From positions 1 to 64,000 of the forward strand of contig NZ_APVL01000003.1 of NCBI RefSeq assembly GCF_000565285.1: 64,000 bases of DNA. The letters run 5' to 3'. The first letter of the stretch is position 1. Each line of letters opens with the position of its first letter. The notes under the pieces are model-generated. The model saw only the letters and a program-made list of their open reading frames with translations, had not been told where the DNA came from and ran no database searches. Of this stretch, positions 25,301 through 34,279 are shown piece after piece. The DNA is from Cytobacillus firmus DS1 (lineage in GTDB: Bacteria; Bacillota; Bacilli; Bacillales; Cytobacillaceae). The translations under genes and the position numbers were made by a program.

Positions 25301-25436
25301 TTTTTTGTACCATCCTTCCATTTTTTATCAAGGTTATTATACTGTAAATATTTTTACGCAGGTAATAGTAAGGTAATAGATTAGAAAAGTTGAGAAAATA
25401 GTCCCTGCTTTCAGTTTCGCGGTTAGGTGGAAAGTT

Positions 25437-25560
25437 CTATTTGCGGAATTCCTTTCTCTATTTGCAGGTATGGAATTCTATTTGCAGATGCTGGGCTTCT
25501 ATTTGCCAAAATTGAAATCTATTTGCAGAATGCTTCCTGCTATTTGCATTGTTCACATTT
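25437..25560 (+). repeat. Phased CTATTTGCA array A
   Basis: Six CTATTTGC units start at 25437, 25458, 25478, 25499, 25519 and 25540, a strict 21/20/21/20/21 spacing. GTTCACATT follows 11 nt after the start of the last unit. It lies in the 270-bp gap between the SH3-like gene and the 334-residue gene. Confidence 0.9.
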
Positions 25561-25565
25561 ATCCG

Positions 25566-25590
25566 TAAAAAAACTCTCCATATCGGAGAG
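25566..25590 (-). terminator. Terminator of the 334-aa surface protein gene
   Basis: CTCTCCGATATGGAGAG with a seven-base T run on the minus strand. Confidence 0.85.
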
Positions 25591-25597
25591 CTCTTTG

Positions 25598-26602
25598 CTA
25601 AATTTCCGTTATATCCAGCGTGTAGTAGTCCGGCCGCACCCACGGATTTTCATCTGTTTTATAAAGAAGGACCGTGTATTCAAAGCCTTCAAACTCAAAA
25701 GTTAATATTCTTGTTTGCTGGTATTTAAGCGGTTCATCAAGAAGATAGAGTTCTTCCTGAAGATAGTCGGCCATGTCAAAAATCACGATCATGGTTTCCT
25801 GAAAGCCGTCTTCTGTGTTCAATCCTTCAATCATTGGGCCTTCAAAATAGGATTCACTTATTGAACTTAATTCAGAAGAGAGTTTCACAATATCCGTTTG
25901 CAGTGCCCTCATCGCATGCTCGGGGGTGATTTTATCCAGCATGCTATTGGCTTTGTCCAGATAATTGATCATCAAGTAAATATCCACTTCATCCTTTGCC
26001 ATCTCAAGCTTTGCTTTGTCCACGAGATCTTTGACTGTGACAAAATAGGCGACCTTGCTTTTCAGCTGTTCAGCCGGAAGCTTGTATTTGGCCAAAATGG
26101 CTTCACGGGTTGACTTGCCGTATACTCTGTACAGTAGAATTGCCTGTTTGCGGATTTCATAGGAAAGCTCGTGGTACAGGTCATCCATGCGGATCATATA
26201 GATTTCTTCTTTAATCAGATAGCTAAGCTCATTTGACAGCTTTTCGATTTTTTTGCCGCCATTCAGTGCGTCAATATAGGCAATGGCCCGGTTAATGTGG
26301 AGCTCCACATTTTGACCAAGACGGTACTGGAGCGCAGCTTTTCTTGAATCCTTTAATGAATTAACAGCTGTTTGCGCTGTACTGTAGGCAGTTTTGGTAC
26401 TGTTGAACAATTTCATATCAGGCATTTCGAGTGTTTTATTATATTCAACAGAAATTTGCCACTTTAGCGCTCCAGCCCATTTTTCTGCCTGGACCACAAG
26501 CTTTTCAGCCTGGCTGTATGTATAGGCGGCTTCTGTTTTTTGGATAGGAAAAGCTGTAAAAAGTAAGATTCCGATCATTATGGAGGCAAAAATGCGTTTC
26601 AC
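25598..26602 (-). CDS. SbsC-anchor-domain secreted protein, short form
   Basis: The start is GTG 26602 (MKRIFASIMIGILLFTAFPI) behind GGAGAG, with a signal peptide ending near KTEA. The 334-residue product is almost only the helical wall-binding domain, with LLYRVYGKSTREAILAKYKLP at about 175-195, plus a tail of about 80 residues after 255. It has no Ig-like domains, so it may be a wall-polymer-binding adaptor or a competitor of the S-layer protein. It starts 22 bp after the stop of the 548-residue paralogue, so the two form an operon. Confidence 0.78.
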   Translation of the reverse strand: MKRIFASIMIGILLFTAFPIQKTEAAYTYSQAEKLVVQAEKWAGALKWQISVEYNKTLEMPDMKLFNSTKTAYSTAQTAVNSLKDSRKAALQYRLGQNVELHINRAIAYIDALNGGKKIEKLSNELSYLIKEEIYMIRMDDLYHELSYEIRKQAILLYRVYGKSTREAILAKYKLPAEQLKSKVAYFVTVKDLVDKAKLEMAKDEVDIYLMINYLDKANSMLDKITPEHAMRALQTDIVKLSSELSSISESYFEGPMIEGLNTEDGFQETMIVIFDMADYLQEELYLLDEPLKYQQTRILTFEFEGFEYTVLLYKTDENPWVRPDYYTLDITEI

Positions 26603-26624
26603 TTGTACACTCTCCTATTGCAAG

Positions 26625-28271
26625 TTATTTAATGCTCTTTAACATCGATTCAATTCCAGCCCGCACATAATCCGCATTGCGCTCAATGGAATAATTAATC
26701 TGCAGCAGCCGGCCATTGTGGTTTATGACCATCTCATACAAGTAAAACCCGTTTGCAGCGGTGTGAACATGATAAAGAGTACCTGGAAGCAGTTCTTCCT
26801 CCACGTCCTTCACTGGTGTGCCGTATGATTGCAGCGCCTCAAGCTTCAAGGCTTCTATGTCTGTTCCCTGTTCAAGCGTTCTGAGGCTTAAATGTCCGGT
26901 CGGATCACAAATGACTGTTCCCTTTATTGGGTCATCAATTAAACAGCTTTCGTCTCTCGGAATATAGACTAAGCCATTGCCATGGTCATAGAGTGTAAAC
27001 GCCCCTGCCACATCGATTGAGTATCCATAGTCAGTGTAGTAGGTTCCGCTTTTAAAGCCGCTTCCATATTTGAAAGCACCGATGCCGAGATTCGCGTAAT
27101 AAGATTTTGTTTCACCGGAGAGGTTTGTAACATCGACTTTGAAGCGGAAAGTGCGGCCAGGAGCTCCGTCATTCTCTTTTAGCGTTGGGTCGGGCAGCTT
27201 GAAAAGCTCAGATTGAGATAAATCTGCTGAAAGCCTGTCAGCTTTTTCCACTGAGTGAATTTTTTCAGTGATTTCTTCTCCATTCATCTCCCTGGTGACA
27301 TAAACAACTGCTTTTTTTGCTGGTGCAGATAAATGCAATTCCAATGATTCGAGAGGATAGGCATCTGTCAAACTCAGCATCATGGTATGGTTTTTACTGA
27401 TCGTCAGGTGGGTTCCTTCACTGCCTGAATAACGTACAAATGCCGAATCCAGCGTTACTTCATTCCGCTCCCATTCGCTGATCAGCGTTTTATATTCTTC
27501 GTATGTTTTCATTAAAGTCTGATAGATGGCTGAGGAAGGCAGCAGATTGCCTGTCTTTTCCCCATTAACAAATAAAGCATATGTTTCATCCAGATATCTT
27601 TTGGATTCTGGTAAATTTCCGCTGTCTATATTGGTTTTCACTTTATCTAAAGCCATTTTAATGGAAACGGGATAAAGCGCCTGTACACGCAGCTGTTCGG
27701 CCGATTTTTTAAAATGCTGGCGGATTAAGTCACGGGTGGTCTGGCCGTATACCCGGTCCAGGAGATACGGTTGCTTTTTAAGCTCCCATGACAGATTATG
27801 ATATAACCTTTCTGTTTCATCGTTTATGATACTTTTGTCCAGCTGGTTTTTCAGGGAGAGTTTTGCTTTCTCTATTTTTGCACCTGCATTGATTGCATCG
27901 ATATAAGCGACTGCCCGGCCTGTCTTGCCAGGCTGAACACTGATGTATAGATTGACATTCTGCTCCAGCCGATTTAGAAGCTCCGTTTTCTTTGCACTTT
28001 GCGGAAGGATCCCGACTGCCTTTTTTGCATTAGCATAGGCTGTTTTTGTCCCATTATAATAACCCCATGGTATAGTCTTGCCATCACCTGTTCCTTCAAT
28101 AGATATGGCCCACTTAAGAGACCCTGCATAACTCTCCGATTGCCTTACGAGCTTTTCTGCGTAGGCTGATGAAGATGCGGCTTTAGCAGGTTCTGCTCCG
28201 CTTGAAAAAAACATTGCTGTAAAGATGCCCGCTCCTGCCAGGCACGAGATTACCGTTCTGCCAATTTTCAT
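26625..28271 (-). CDS. SbsC-anchor-domain surface protein, 548 aa
   Basis: ATG 28271 follows GGAGGAGGG. A signal peptide (LAGAGIFTAMFFSSGAEPAKA) precedes the helical anchor domain, which carries LLDRVYGQTTRDLIRQHF at about 175-195. The rest is unrecognised and beta-rich: about 280-400 looks like one or two sandwich domains, and 400-548 a globular end domain (YSIDVAGAFTLYDHGNG, DDPIKGTVICDPTGHLSL). It is first in an operon with the 334-residue paralogue. The divergent LytR-CpsA-Psr gene lies immediately upstream. Confidence 0.78.
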   Translation of the reverse strand: MKIGRTVISCLAGAGIFTAMFFSSGAEPAKAASSSAYAEKLVRQSESYAGSLKWAISIEGTGDGKTIPWGYYNGTKTAYANAKKAVGILPQSAKKTELLNRLEQNVNLYISVQPGKTGRAVAYIDAINAGAKIEKAKLSLKNQLDKSIINDETERLYHNLSWELKKQPYLLDRVYGQTTRDLIRQHFKKSAEQLRVQALYPVSIKMALDKVKTNIDSGNLPESKRYLDETYALFVNGEKTGNLLPSSAIYQTLMKTYEEYKTLISEWERNEVTLDSAFVRYSGSEGTHLTISKNHTMMLSLTDAYPLESLELHLSAPAKKAVVYVTREMNGEEITEKIHSVEKADRLSADLSQSELFKLPDPTLKENDGAPGRTFRFKVDVTNLSGETKSYYANLGIGAFKYGSGFKSGTYYTDYGYSIDVAGAFTLYDHGNGLVYIPRDESCLIDDPIKGTVICDPTGHLSLRTLEQGTDIEALKLEALQSYGTPVKDVEEELLPGTLYHVHTAANGFYLYEMVINHNGRLLQINYSIERNADYVRAGIESMLKSIK

Positions 28272-28453
28272 ATAGCCCTCCTCCTTTTAACTGAACTGAT
28301 AATAAATTCCATTTGATTATATTCCCGGGTTTCTTAAAATTCTATAGGTAAATAAAGACAAATAATACCTCTGCGGCGGGACATCCAGGATAGTTCTTTT
28401 TCATTACAATTGTGGTATTATCGATCTAGAATTTTAATTTGAGGTGAAATCAT

Positions 28454-29380
28454 TTGGCTGGAAAAAAGGGACGGAAAAAGTGGACTCTTGTTATCGCGCT
28501 GTTTTTTATCACATTGCTATTAGGTGCCGGCGCTTATGCTTTTTATGTATATAACTCTTTGACTTCTGCTGTTGATACCATGCAGGAGCCGATTCAGCGG
28601 GAAAAATCGGAGAAACGTGAAGAAACGATCACCTTGGAAGAAAGAGAGCCATTTTCGGTCCTGATGCTTGGAGTGGACGAGCGCCAGGGAGATAAAGGCC
28701 GATCGGACACGATGATTGTGCTGACTGTTAATCCCGACCGGAAATCTGTAAAAATGCTGAGCATTCCCAGAGATACACGGACTGACATCATCGGGCACGG
28801 AACGGAAGACAAAATTAATCATGCCTACGCTTTTGGCGATGTTGAGATGGCCATCAATACAGTAGAAGATTTCCTGGATATCCCGATTGATTATTATATT
28901 AAAATGAATATGGATGGATTCAAGGATATTGTGGATGCTGTCAACGGTATTGATGTAACCAACGAAACAGACTTCAACATGGGAAAATTCCACTTTAACG
29001 AGGGAAGCATTCATCTTAACGGAAGCGAAGCACTGTCGTATGTGAGAATGAGAAAGAATGACCCGAATGGGGATTTTGGGCGCCAGCAAAGACAGCGCCA
29101 GGTCATCCAGGGTGTTATTAACAAAGGGGCGAGTTTCAGCTCCCTGACTCGTTTTGATGACATCTTTGCAGCTCTCGGCAAAAACGTCAAAACTGATATT
29201 ACCTTTAAAGAAATGATGGATATTCAAAAGAATTATAAAGATACGAGGAATAACATTCAGCAGTTGACCATAGAGGGCGCCGGCCAGTATATCGGAGACA
29301 TCTGGTACCTGATTGTGCCTGATGAAGAAAGGCAGCGGGTGCAGGGTGAACTGAAGGGACATTTAGGATTACCGCAATAA
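28454..29380 (+). CDS. LytR-CpsA-Psr (LCP) family wall-polymer ligase
   Basis: The start is TTG 28454 behind GAGGTG. The 308-residue protein has a short cytoplasmic N-terminus, one membrane helix (about 12-33) and an extracellular LCP domain (about 70-230) with the family signatures GVDERQGDKGRSDTMIV, SIPRDTRTDI, KINHAYAFG and YVRMRKNDPNGDFGRQQRQR. LCP enzymes transfer lipid-linked wall teichoic acid or secondary wall polymers to peptidoglycan. Next to genes whose products bind such a polymer, this one could build their attachment site. A hairpin terminator follows. Confidence 0.9.
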   Translation: MAGKKGRKKWTLVIALFFITLLLGAGAYAFYVYNSLTSAVDTMQEPIQREKSEKREETITLEEREPFSVLMLGVDERQGDKGRSDTMIVLTVNPDRKSVKMLSIPRDTRTDIIGHGTEDKINHAYAFGDVEMAINTVEDFLDIPIDYYIKMNMDGFKDIVDAVNGIDVTNETDFNMGKFHFNEGSIHLNGSEALSYVRMRKNDPNGDFGRQQRQRQVIQGVINKGASFSSLTRFDDIFAALGKNVKTDITFKEMMDIQKNYKDTRNNIQQLTIEGAGQYIGDIWYLIVPDEERQRVQGELKGHLGLPQ

Positions 29381-29382
29381 AT

Positions 29383-29423
29383 AAAAAAACAGTGCACTCC
29401 TGATCGGGGATGCACTGTTTTTT
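29383..29423 (+). terminator. Terminator of the LCP gene
   Basis: CAGTGCACTCC and GGATGCACTG form the stem, followed by TTTTTTG. Confidence 0.85.
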
Positions 29424-29501
29424 GTATGAAAACATGCAGGGAGGGATTATTCTGCAGAAGCTTTCAAGAAGATAAAACTGGAGCGTTAGAAGGAGACCTG
29501 A

Positions 29502-29732
29502 TTACATAGCTACTGCCTTCCCCTGTATCATCTTGCCATATGCTTCAGAGAGGTTCTTCAGGCATTCCTGTCTTAATCTTTCATGACAAGAAAAGTCATA
29601 TAGCAGTTCATTTTCAAGTTCAGATGTAATCTTTTTCAGCCTTTCGAGTTTAGATTCCTTTAAGCGATTATTTGCCACGTATGCTTTAATCTCTTTTTCA
29701 AAGTATTCCACCGTTCCAAATATTACACCCAA
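29502..29732 (-). CDS. Small helical protein downstream of a c-di-GMP riboswitch
   Basis: The start is TTG 29732 after AGGAGGAG. The 76-residue product is nearly all predicted helix, rich in charged residues (NRLKESKLERLKKITSELEN), with one cysteine and no membrane segment. I do not recognise the family. The c-di-GMP-I aptamer about 150 nt upstream with a terminator between makes it a likely target of the sessile/motile switch, so it may be a small effector of surface attachment or motility. That role is inference from the control element. Confidence 0.65.
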   Translation of the reverse strand: MGVIFGTVEYFEKEIKAYVANNRLKESKLERLKKITSELENELLYDFSCHERLRQECLKNLSEAYGKMIQGKAVAM

Positions 29733-29799
29733 TAAATTCTCCTCCTATTATTAGATTTTTCAGTCATTAATTCGTTTCCCTATCTAAACATTAACAAAC

Positions 29800-29830
29800 C
29801 TTTAAACAGCAAAGAGGCCTGCCAAAGGAC
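29800..29830 (-). terminator. Riboswitch expression-platform terminator
   Basis: On the minus strand AGGTCTG pairs with CAGGCCT, then CTTTGCTGTTT follows, between the aptamer and the 76-residue gene. A second hairpin (TTGGGG with CCCCAA, about 29857-29882) could be an alternative pairing partner. Confidence 0.6.
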
Positions 29831-29884
29831 AGACCTGATTTCCGGTTACAAAGAGTTTGGGGTCTAGTTTCCGGCCCCAATTAC

Positions 29885-29966
29885 ACCTGCAACCCGACTA
29901 TCATAGTCCATGACCTTAGACTCGTGGCTTTGCGTCCTTACTTTTCAATAAGTTTGCCGAATATTT
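29885..29966 (-). promoter_or_regulatory. Cyclic di-GMP-I (GEMM) riboswitch aptamer
   Basis: On the minus strand the order is GGCAAAC, a stem CTTATT/AGTAAG with a GAAA tetraloop, then the hallmark GGACGCAAAGCC, a second stem (GAGTCTAAGG to ATAGTCGGG) and the closing TTGC that pairs with GCAA. These are the conserved features of the class I c-di-GMP riboswitch, including the GNRA loop and its receptor side. Downstream hairpins suggest control by transcription termination. Confidence 0.9.
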
Positions 29967-30086
29967 GATTTTTGTTACTATTATAATAAGACTTTTCAGC
30001 TATTAATTTCAACAATTTTCGATAAAATCTTAAAATAATATTACTTTTGTTTTATGTATATGCCCGGTTGCTTAGAAACTTGTGCT

Positions 30087-30199
30087 CTAATTGCAAGTTT
30101 TTCTCTTCTATTTGCAAGATTAAGACTGCTATTTGCAAGATTAGATATCTAATTGCAAGATCATGCTGGCTATTTGCAGTATCATGAAATCTATTTGCT
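30087..30199 (+). repeat. Phased CTATTTGCA array B
   Basis: Six units (CTATTTGC or CTAATTGC) start at 30087, 30108, 30129, 30149, 30170 and 30191, spaced 20-21 bp. I see no clear GTTCACA end here, unlike the other arrays. Confidence 0.85.
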
Positions 30200-30245
30200 G
30201 GATAGTACAGGTCCTCATCAGGTTATAATATTTCGCCGGGCTCAA

Positions 30246-30588
30246 GAAAAGCGCAAGCGCCTTGCCCACGAATGAACGCAGACTAAGAACGCCACGTCCT
30301 GTGGCAACGTCTGCATGACCCCCATCCTCCCAAAAGCTTTCGCTTTTGGTCGTGCGATGATTATGCTGACGAAGCCTTCCTTGTCCTGGGGGCCTCAAGC
30401 ACAAGACGAGCCTCCCGGAAAGGAGTTCTTTGCCTTTTTGGGAGGATTGTCCGAAATGTGGAGGCGACTGCACAGGGACGACAAGCATAAGACGAGCCCT
30501 GCAAGAAGGTGTTCTTTCCTTCTGGAAGGGATTGGCTTATGTCTCGAGGGGGTAGGCTGCTTGCGCTAGACAGTTATCGACGTTCAAA
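30246..30588. repeat. Intergenic repeat element, copy 2 (about 340 bp)
   Basis: It matches 20195-20580 over most of its length and has the same GCGCAAG/CTTGCGC ends. It lacks a stretch of about 35 bp present near the right end of copy 1. Confidence 0.8.
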
Positions 30589-30618
30589 AATTATATACTT
30601 TCTTATCTTTTAAAAAAA

Positions 30619-30643
30619 GCCTGCACCCTATTGGATGCAGACC
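30619..30643 (-). terminator. Terminator of pbpC
   Basis: GGTCTGCATCC and GGGTGCAGGC arms, then TTTTTTT on the minus strand. Confidence 0.85.
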
Positions 30644-30649
30644 CTATTT

Positions 30650-32656
30650 TTAAAACCGCCCTTTATGCTCTTCAAATACCTTCTTCACTTTCTCCACGAC
30701 CACTTTCGATCCGCCGCTGTCTTCAACGCCTTCTATCATCATCGCGATGAGCAGTTTAGGAGATTGCGGATTGTAGGAAACGAACAAGCCATTCTCCTGT
30801 CCTTTTTCATCTGCACTTTTCTTCAGCTCAGCTGTTCCGGTTTTCCCGGCCAGCGGGTAGTCTTTCATATAAGCCGTACGGCCGGTTCCGCCTGGATCCT
30901 GGATGACTTTAGCCATTGCGGCTGCCACCGTGCCGGCTGTTTCTTCACTCATGATAGCTTCCTTCAGCACCTGTCCCTTTTCCTCTTCTTCCAGAAGAAC
31001 AGGTTTGATCATGGAGCCTTTATTGATAAAAGGTGTGTATGATGCTGCGAGATGGACAATGCTCATTTCCACCTGGCCCTGGCCGTAGCCGGAATCAGCG
31101 AGCAGGATCTCTGTGTCCAGGCCGCCAATCTTGGAAGGTTCCAGCGGGAATGCGTATGGAATTTCCTCTTCAAACGCGAATTTCTTGAGTCCGGCTGAAA
31201 ACTTTTCTTTTCCCAGTTCAAGCGCCTGCTGTGCAAAATAGATATTATCCGAATACATCATTGCTTTTTCAAAGTTAACCGGTCCGCCCGGATCCTTGAC
31301 ACGAGTGACTTTATAGCCGCCCCATGAACTGTCCTTCTGCCATTGGAGGCCTTTGACATTAATTGTTTCATCAAGGGTTAAGGTTCCCTCTGTCAGTCCG
31401 ATTGCGCCTGTCAGCGGCTTCATCACGGAACCTGGCGCATAGGTTTGCTTGAACCGTGTCAGAAGGGGCATGTCCTTATTCGCTTCAATCGCCTTCCACT
31501 CATCCGCGGTAAAACCGAGTGACGCCTGGTTCGGGTCGAAGCTCGGGCTGCTGACAAGAGCGAGCGTATTTCCGGTAACCGGATCGATCGCTGCTGCGGT
31601 TCCCGGCTTTCCTCCAAGCTCATTGTATAATGACCTCTGCAGGTTCATGTCGATGGTAAGCTGAATAGTTTCACCGTTCTCTACCGGCTTTTCAGCGAGA
31701 ACTACTTCAGAACCGTCTTTCTTTTGAATGCCGATTTTGATGCCATTTGAACCTTTCAATCGCTCTTCAAGGACCTGTTCAAGTCCCCTTTTTCCGATAA
31801 TATCGGTGCTTGAATAGCCTTCACGCTCTTTCATTTCATCGGCAGTAATCTGTCCGACATAGCCGATTAAATGGGCAGCTGATTCACCCATTGGATAGAC
31901 TCTGCCTTTGACATCCTGCTTCAGGACGCCTTTTAGTGCGAACACCTTGCTGAGCGTTTCCTGATCATCGGGGGAGACCTTTTTAATTGGCACAAAGTAT
32001 CCCGGCTGCACCCAGCTGGCATTCAAGCTTTTATTAATCTGCTCTTCAGACATTCCCAAGGCTGCAGACAGCCCTTTGATCGTCTGTTCCTTCTGGTCAC
32101 CCATCTGTTCAGGCACGACTCCGATTTCATAGAGCGTGCCATTTAGAGCCAGCGGGTCACCTGTACGGTCCACAATATCTCCGCGCTGTGCCGGAACAGT
32201 TGAGTAGCTGATTTTATCCTCCGGCCCCAGCTCCGGGAAAATATAAGTCGTATCCCAGGCAACAAACCAGTTGTCTTCTTCTTTCGCTTCTTCCTTCACA
32301 AGCTTGGCATCATGGGTAAATTCTATCTTGCCGGCAGCACTGTCCATGCTGGCTGAAAAAGGAAAACTCGCCTTCTCTTCTTTTTCGTATTCCTTTTCCA
32401 TATCCGGCTTGTATGTTACCTTCAGATTATCTATCTCTAAATCCTTATAAACCTTTTCATAACGGGCTGCAAAATCCTTTTTGCTGATCGACTGCTTCGC
32501 ATCCTCCGACAGGAATTCATACATCTTCTCAAACTCCTGCTTATTCCAGTGCTCCACGTACTGCGAAAAGCGATCCTGCGGCTTAATCTCCTTATTGCAC
32601 CCGCTCAAAGCGGCCAAAACCAGGGCTGCAAAAACAAAAACCAAAACCTTTCTCAT
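30650..32656 (-). CDS. pbpC: Class B penicillin-binding lipoprotein (PBP3-like transpeptidase)
   Basis: The 668-residue protein starts with a lipoprotein signal (LAALSGC, cysteine at residue 19). An NTF2-like MecA_N domain (about 25-140) and a dimerisation domain (about 150-320) follow. The transpeptidase domain carries SVMK (near 410), SDN (YSDNIYF, near 470) and KTG (AGKTGTAEL, near 610). Length and layout match B. subtilis PbpC/PBP3, which crosslinks peptidoglycan at the outer membrane face and is a low-affinity, beta-lactam-tolerant type. ATG 32656 follows GGGAGGG. It stands alone with its own terminator. Confidence 0.88.
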   Translation of the reverse strand: MRKVLVFVFAALVLAALSGCNKEIKPQDRFSQYVEHWNKQEFEKMYEFLSEDAKQSISKKDFAARYEKVYKDLEIDNLKVTYKPDMEKEYEKEEKASFPFSASMDSAAGKIEFTHDAKLVKEEAKEEDNWFVAWDTTYIFPELGPEDKISYSTVPAQRGDIVDRTGDPLALNGTLYEIGVVPEQMGDQKEQTIKGLSAALGMSEEQINKSLNASWVQPGYFVPIKKVSPDDQETLSKVFALKGVLKQDVKGRVYPMGESAAHLIGYVGQITADEMKEREGYSSTDIIGKRGLEQVLEERLKGSNGIKIGIQKKDGSEVVLAEKPVENGETIQLTIDMNLQRSLYNELGGKPGTAAAIDPVTGNTLALVSSPSFDPNQASLGFTADEWKAIEANKDMPLLTRFKQTYAPGSVMKPLTGAIGLTEGTLTLDETINVKGLQWQKDSSWGGYKVTRVKDPGGPVNFEKAMMYSDNIYFAQQALELGKEKFSAGLKKFAFEEEIPYAFPLEPSKIGGLDTEILLADSGYGQGQVEMSIVHLAASYTPFINKGSMIKPVLLEEEEKGQVLKEAIMSEETAGTVAAAMAKVIQDPGGTGRTAYMKDYPLAGKTGTAELKKSADEKGQENGLFVSYNPQSPKLLIAMMIEGVEDSGGSKVVVEKVKKVFEEHKGRF

Positions 32657-32744
32657 ACATCACCCTCCCTGATACTATATTATCATTTAAATGGAGAAAT
32701 TTCCTAGTGACATCATCTGGCGAAATTTGTCGAATGTAAACTTT

Positions 32745-32916
32745 GCAAATTGAGCGGGAAAGGTTGCAAATAGATGGGTGATTCTGCAAATAGCAGGGGA
32801 TTTTCTGCAAATAGAACCGGAAAATTTCAAATAGCTACATGCTTCCTGCAAATAGAAAAATCGTGGATGTGCCCGCGATCTATACCTGCAAATAGAGCAC
32901 GAAAAATTGCAAATAG
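32745..32916 (-). repeat. Phased CTATTTGCA array C
   Basis: Read on the minus strand, units recur with spacing 21, 40, 21, 20, 21, 20, 21 (plus-strand GCAAATAG words at 32909, 32888, 32848, 32827, 32807, 32786, 32766 and 32745). The array ends in GTTTACATT 11 nt after the start of the last, degenerate unit. It lies between the divergent pbpC and NERD genes. Confidence 0.88.
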
Positions 32917-32989
32917 CCTCCCATCTAAAAAAGGTATATAGACATTTATATCGAAAATAACTAAGTAAACATAGAAAGGAGAGCTATAC

Positions 32990-33958
32990 TTGATTAGTAA
33001 AAGTCTGAAAGTCCCTGAATTGAATCTCCAGCTTGAAGCTTTGTTAAGAAGAATCCCCGAACAGCATCCAGCACGTGAGAAAGTGATTTCAGAATATAAA
33101 AAGAGAAGTGCAGGATTTAAGGGAGAAGAAAGGTTATTTTATTATTTAAGCTTTCTTGAACCTAAGAAGTATTGGATTTTTCATGATTTGCGGCTATCAA
33201 ACGGATCGCATTTTTTTCAAATCGATGCATTGCTGCTGACGGCAAATTTTGCACTCATATTGGAAGTTAAAAATTGGACAGGAACCTTGATTTTCAGCCC
33301 TCATTTCCAGCAGGTCATCCGCATCCATAACGACAAAGAGGAAGGATTTCCAGACCCCATTTCACAAGGCCGGCATCAGACAAACCAGTTTAGAAACTGG
33401 CTTGACCTAAATGGATTCCCTGGCATTCCTGTTGATTTTTTAGTTGTAATCAGCCACCCTTCTACCATTATTAAGGCAGAGACAGACCCGCTGCAAATAT
33501 CTAAGAAAGTCTTACACTCTCATCACCTTTTATCCAAAATGAATGGCATTGAAAATAAGTTCACTCACGAAAAAACTGACACTAAGGAGATACGGAAGCT
33601 ATGCCGGACTTTGTTAAAAAAACATACCCCTGCACAATCCGAGATTCTCGAGCATTTCAATGTTTCAGCTGAAGACATTCTCACTGGTGTCAGCTGTCCT
33701 AAATGCACTTCCCTTCCGATGATTTTCCATTGGGGGAAATGGCACTGCCCAATGTGTTTGTTTTCCTCTTCGTCAGCACATGAAGCTGCAGTCCAAGACT
33801 ACTTCCGGCTAATTAAGCCGGCAATTACCAACTCGCAATTCCGCTCATTCACCCACATACTATCCCCCTATGCGGCTTCAAGATTACTCTCCAGGATGAA
33901 CCTTTCTTTTAAAAGAAATAAAAGACACCGAATTTACGAAAAATCCCCTGAACAGTGA
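32990..33958 (+). CDS. NERD-domain protein with C-terminal zinc ribbon
   Basis: The start is TTG 32990 after AAAGGAGAG. The 322-residue protein has a nuclease-related domain (about 40-150) with the core GEERLFYYL, then QIDALLLTANFALILEVKNW, giving the D...E-x-K metal site of the restriction-endonuclease fold. Near the C-terminus CPKC and CPMC (about 235-260) form a treble-clef or zinc ribbon. NERD proteins are widespread in bacilli; DNA processing is inferred from the fold and no function is established. It seems monocistronic. Confidence 0.8.
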   Translation: MISKSLKVPELNLQLEALLRRIPEQHPAREKVISEYKKRSAGFKGEERLFYYLSFLEPKKYWIFHDLRLSNGSHFFQIDALLLTANFALILEVKNWTGTLIFSPHFQQVIRIHNDKEEGFPDPISQGRHQTNQFRNWLDLNGFPGIPVDFLVVISHPSTIIKAETDPLQISKKVLHSHHLLSKMNGIENKFTHEKTDTKEIRKLCRTLLKKHTPAQSEILEHFNVSAEDILTGVSCPKCTSLPMIFHWGKWHCPMCLFSSSSAHEAAVQDYFRLIKPAITNSQFRSFTHILSPYAASRLLSRMNLSFKRNKRHRIYEKSPEQ

Positions 33959-34018
33959 TTAACCTCACAAATTTTCCCAATAATTTAATTTATAATCAGG
34001 CTGAATTGAGGTGCTAAT

Positions 34019-34279
34019 ATGGAAAAGAACTGGTCTATTTCACTTGAGCATGGTGATTACGCTAGTGATTTGGAGCTTCTGATCAACGAAGCGATTGCGG
34101 CAGTAAGCCAGACAGCTAAAGGGTATTATGTCAATATAGTCACACCAGCTGAGTTAGGAAATCCCGATAACTACCTAACTGAAGCACTGCTCATATACTT
34201 CGGAAATAAAGTGGACCCTCAATTTATCGATCAATGCGGATGCGGGGGGTATGTTTTGAGGGTATGGAAAAACAAATGA
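34019..34279 (+). CDS. CGCGG-family RiPP precursor-like protein
   Basis: ATG 34019 follows TTGAGGTG by six bases. The 86-residue protein opens with NWSISLEHGDYASDLELLI and ends in DQCGCGGYVLRVW. This is the pattern I recall for the CGCGG family of putative radical-SAM-modified peptides, known from haloarchaea and some bacilli. The QCGCGG core near residues 75-80 would be the modified part. No radical SAM enzyme is encoded in this window; the only linked gene is the overlapping small ORF downstream. Either the maturase lies elsewhere or the protein has another role. Confidence 0.7.
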   Translation: MEKNWSISLEHGDYASDLELLINEAIAAVSQTAKGYYVNIVTPAELGNPDNYLTEALLIYFGNKVDPQFIDQCGCGGYVLRVWKNK

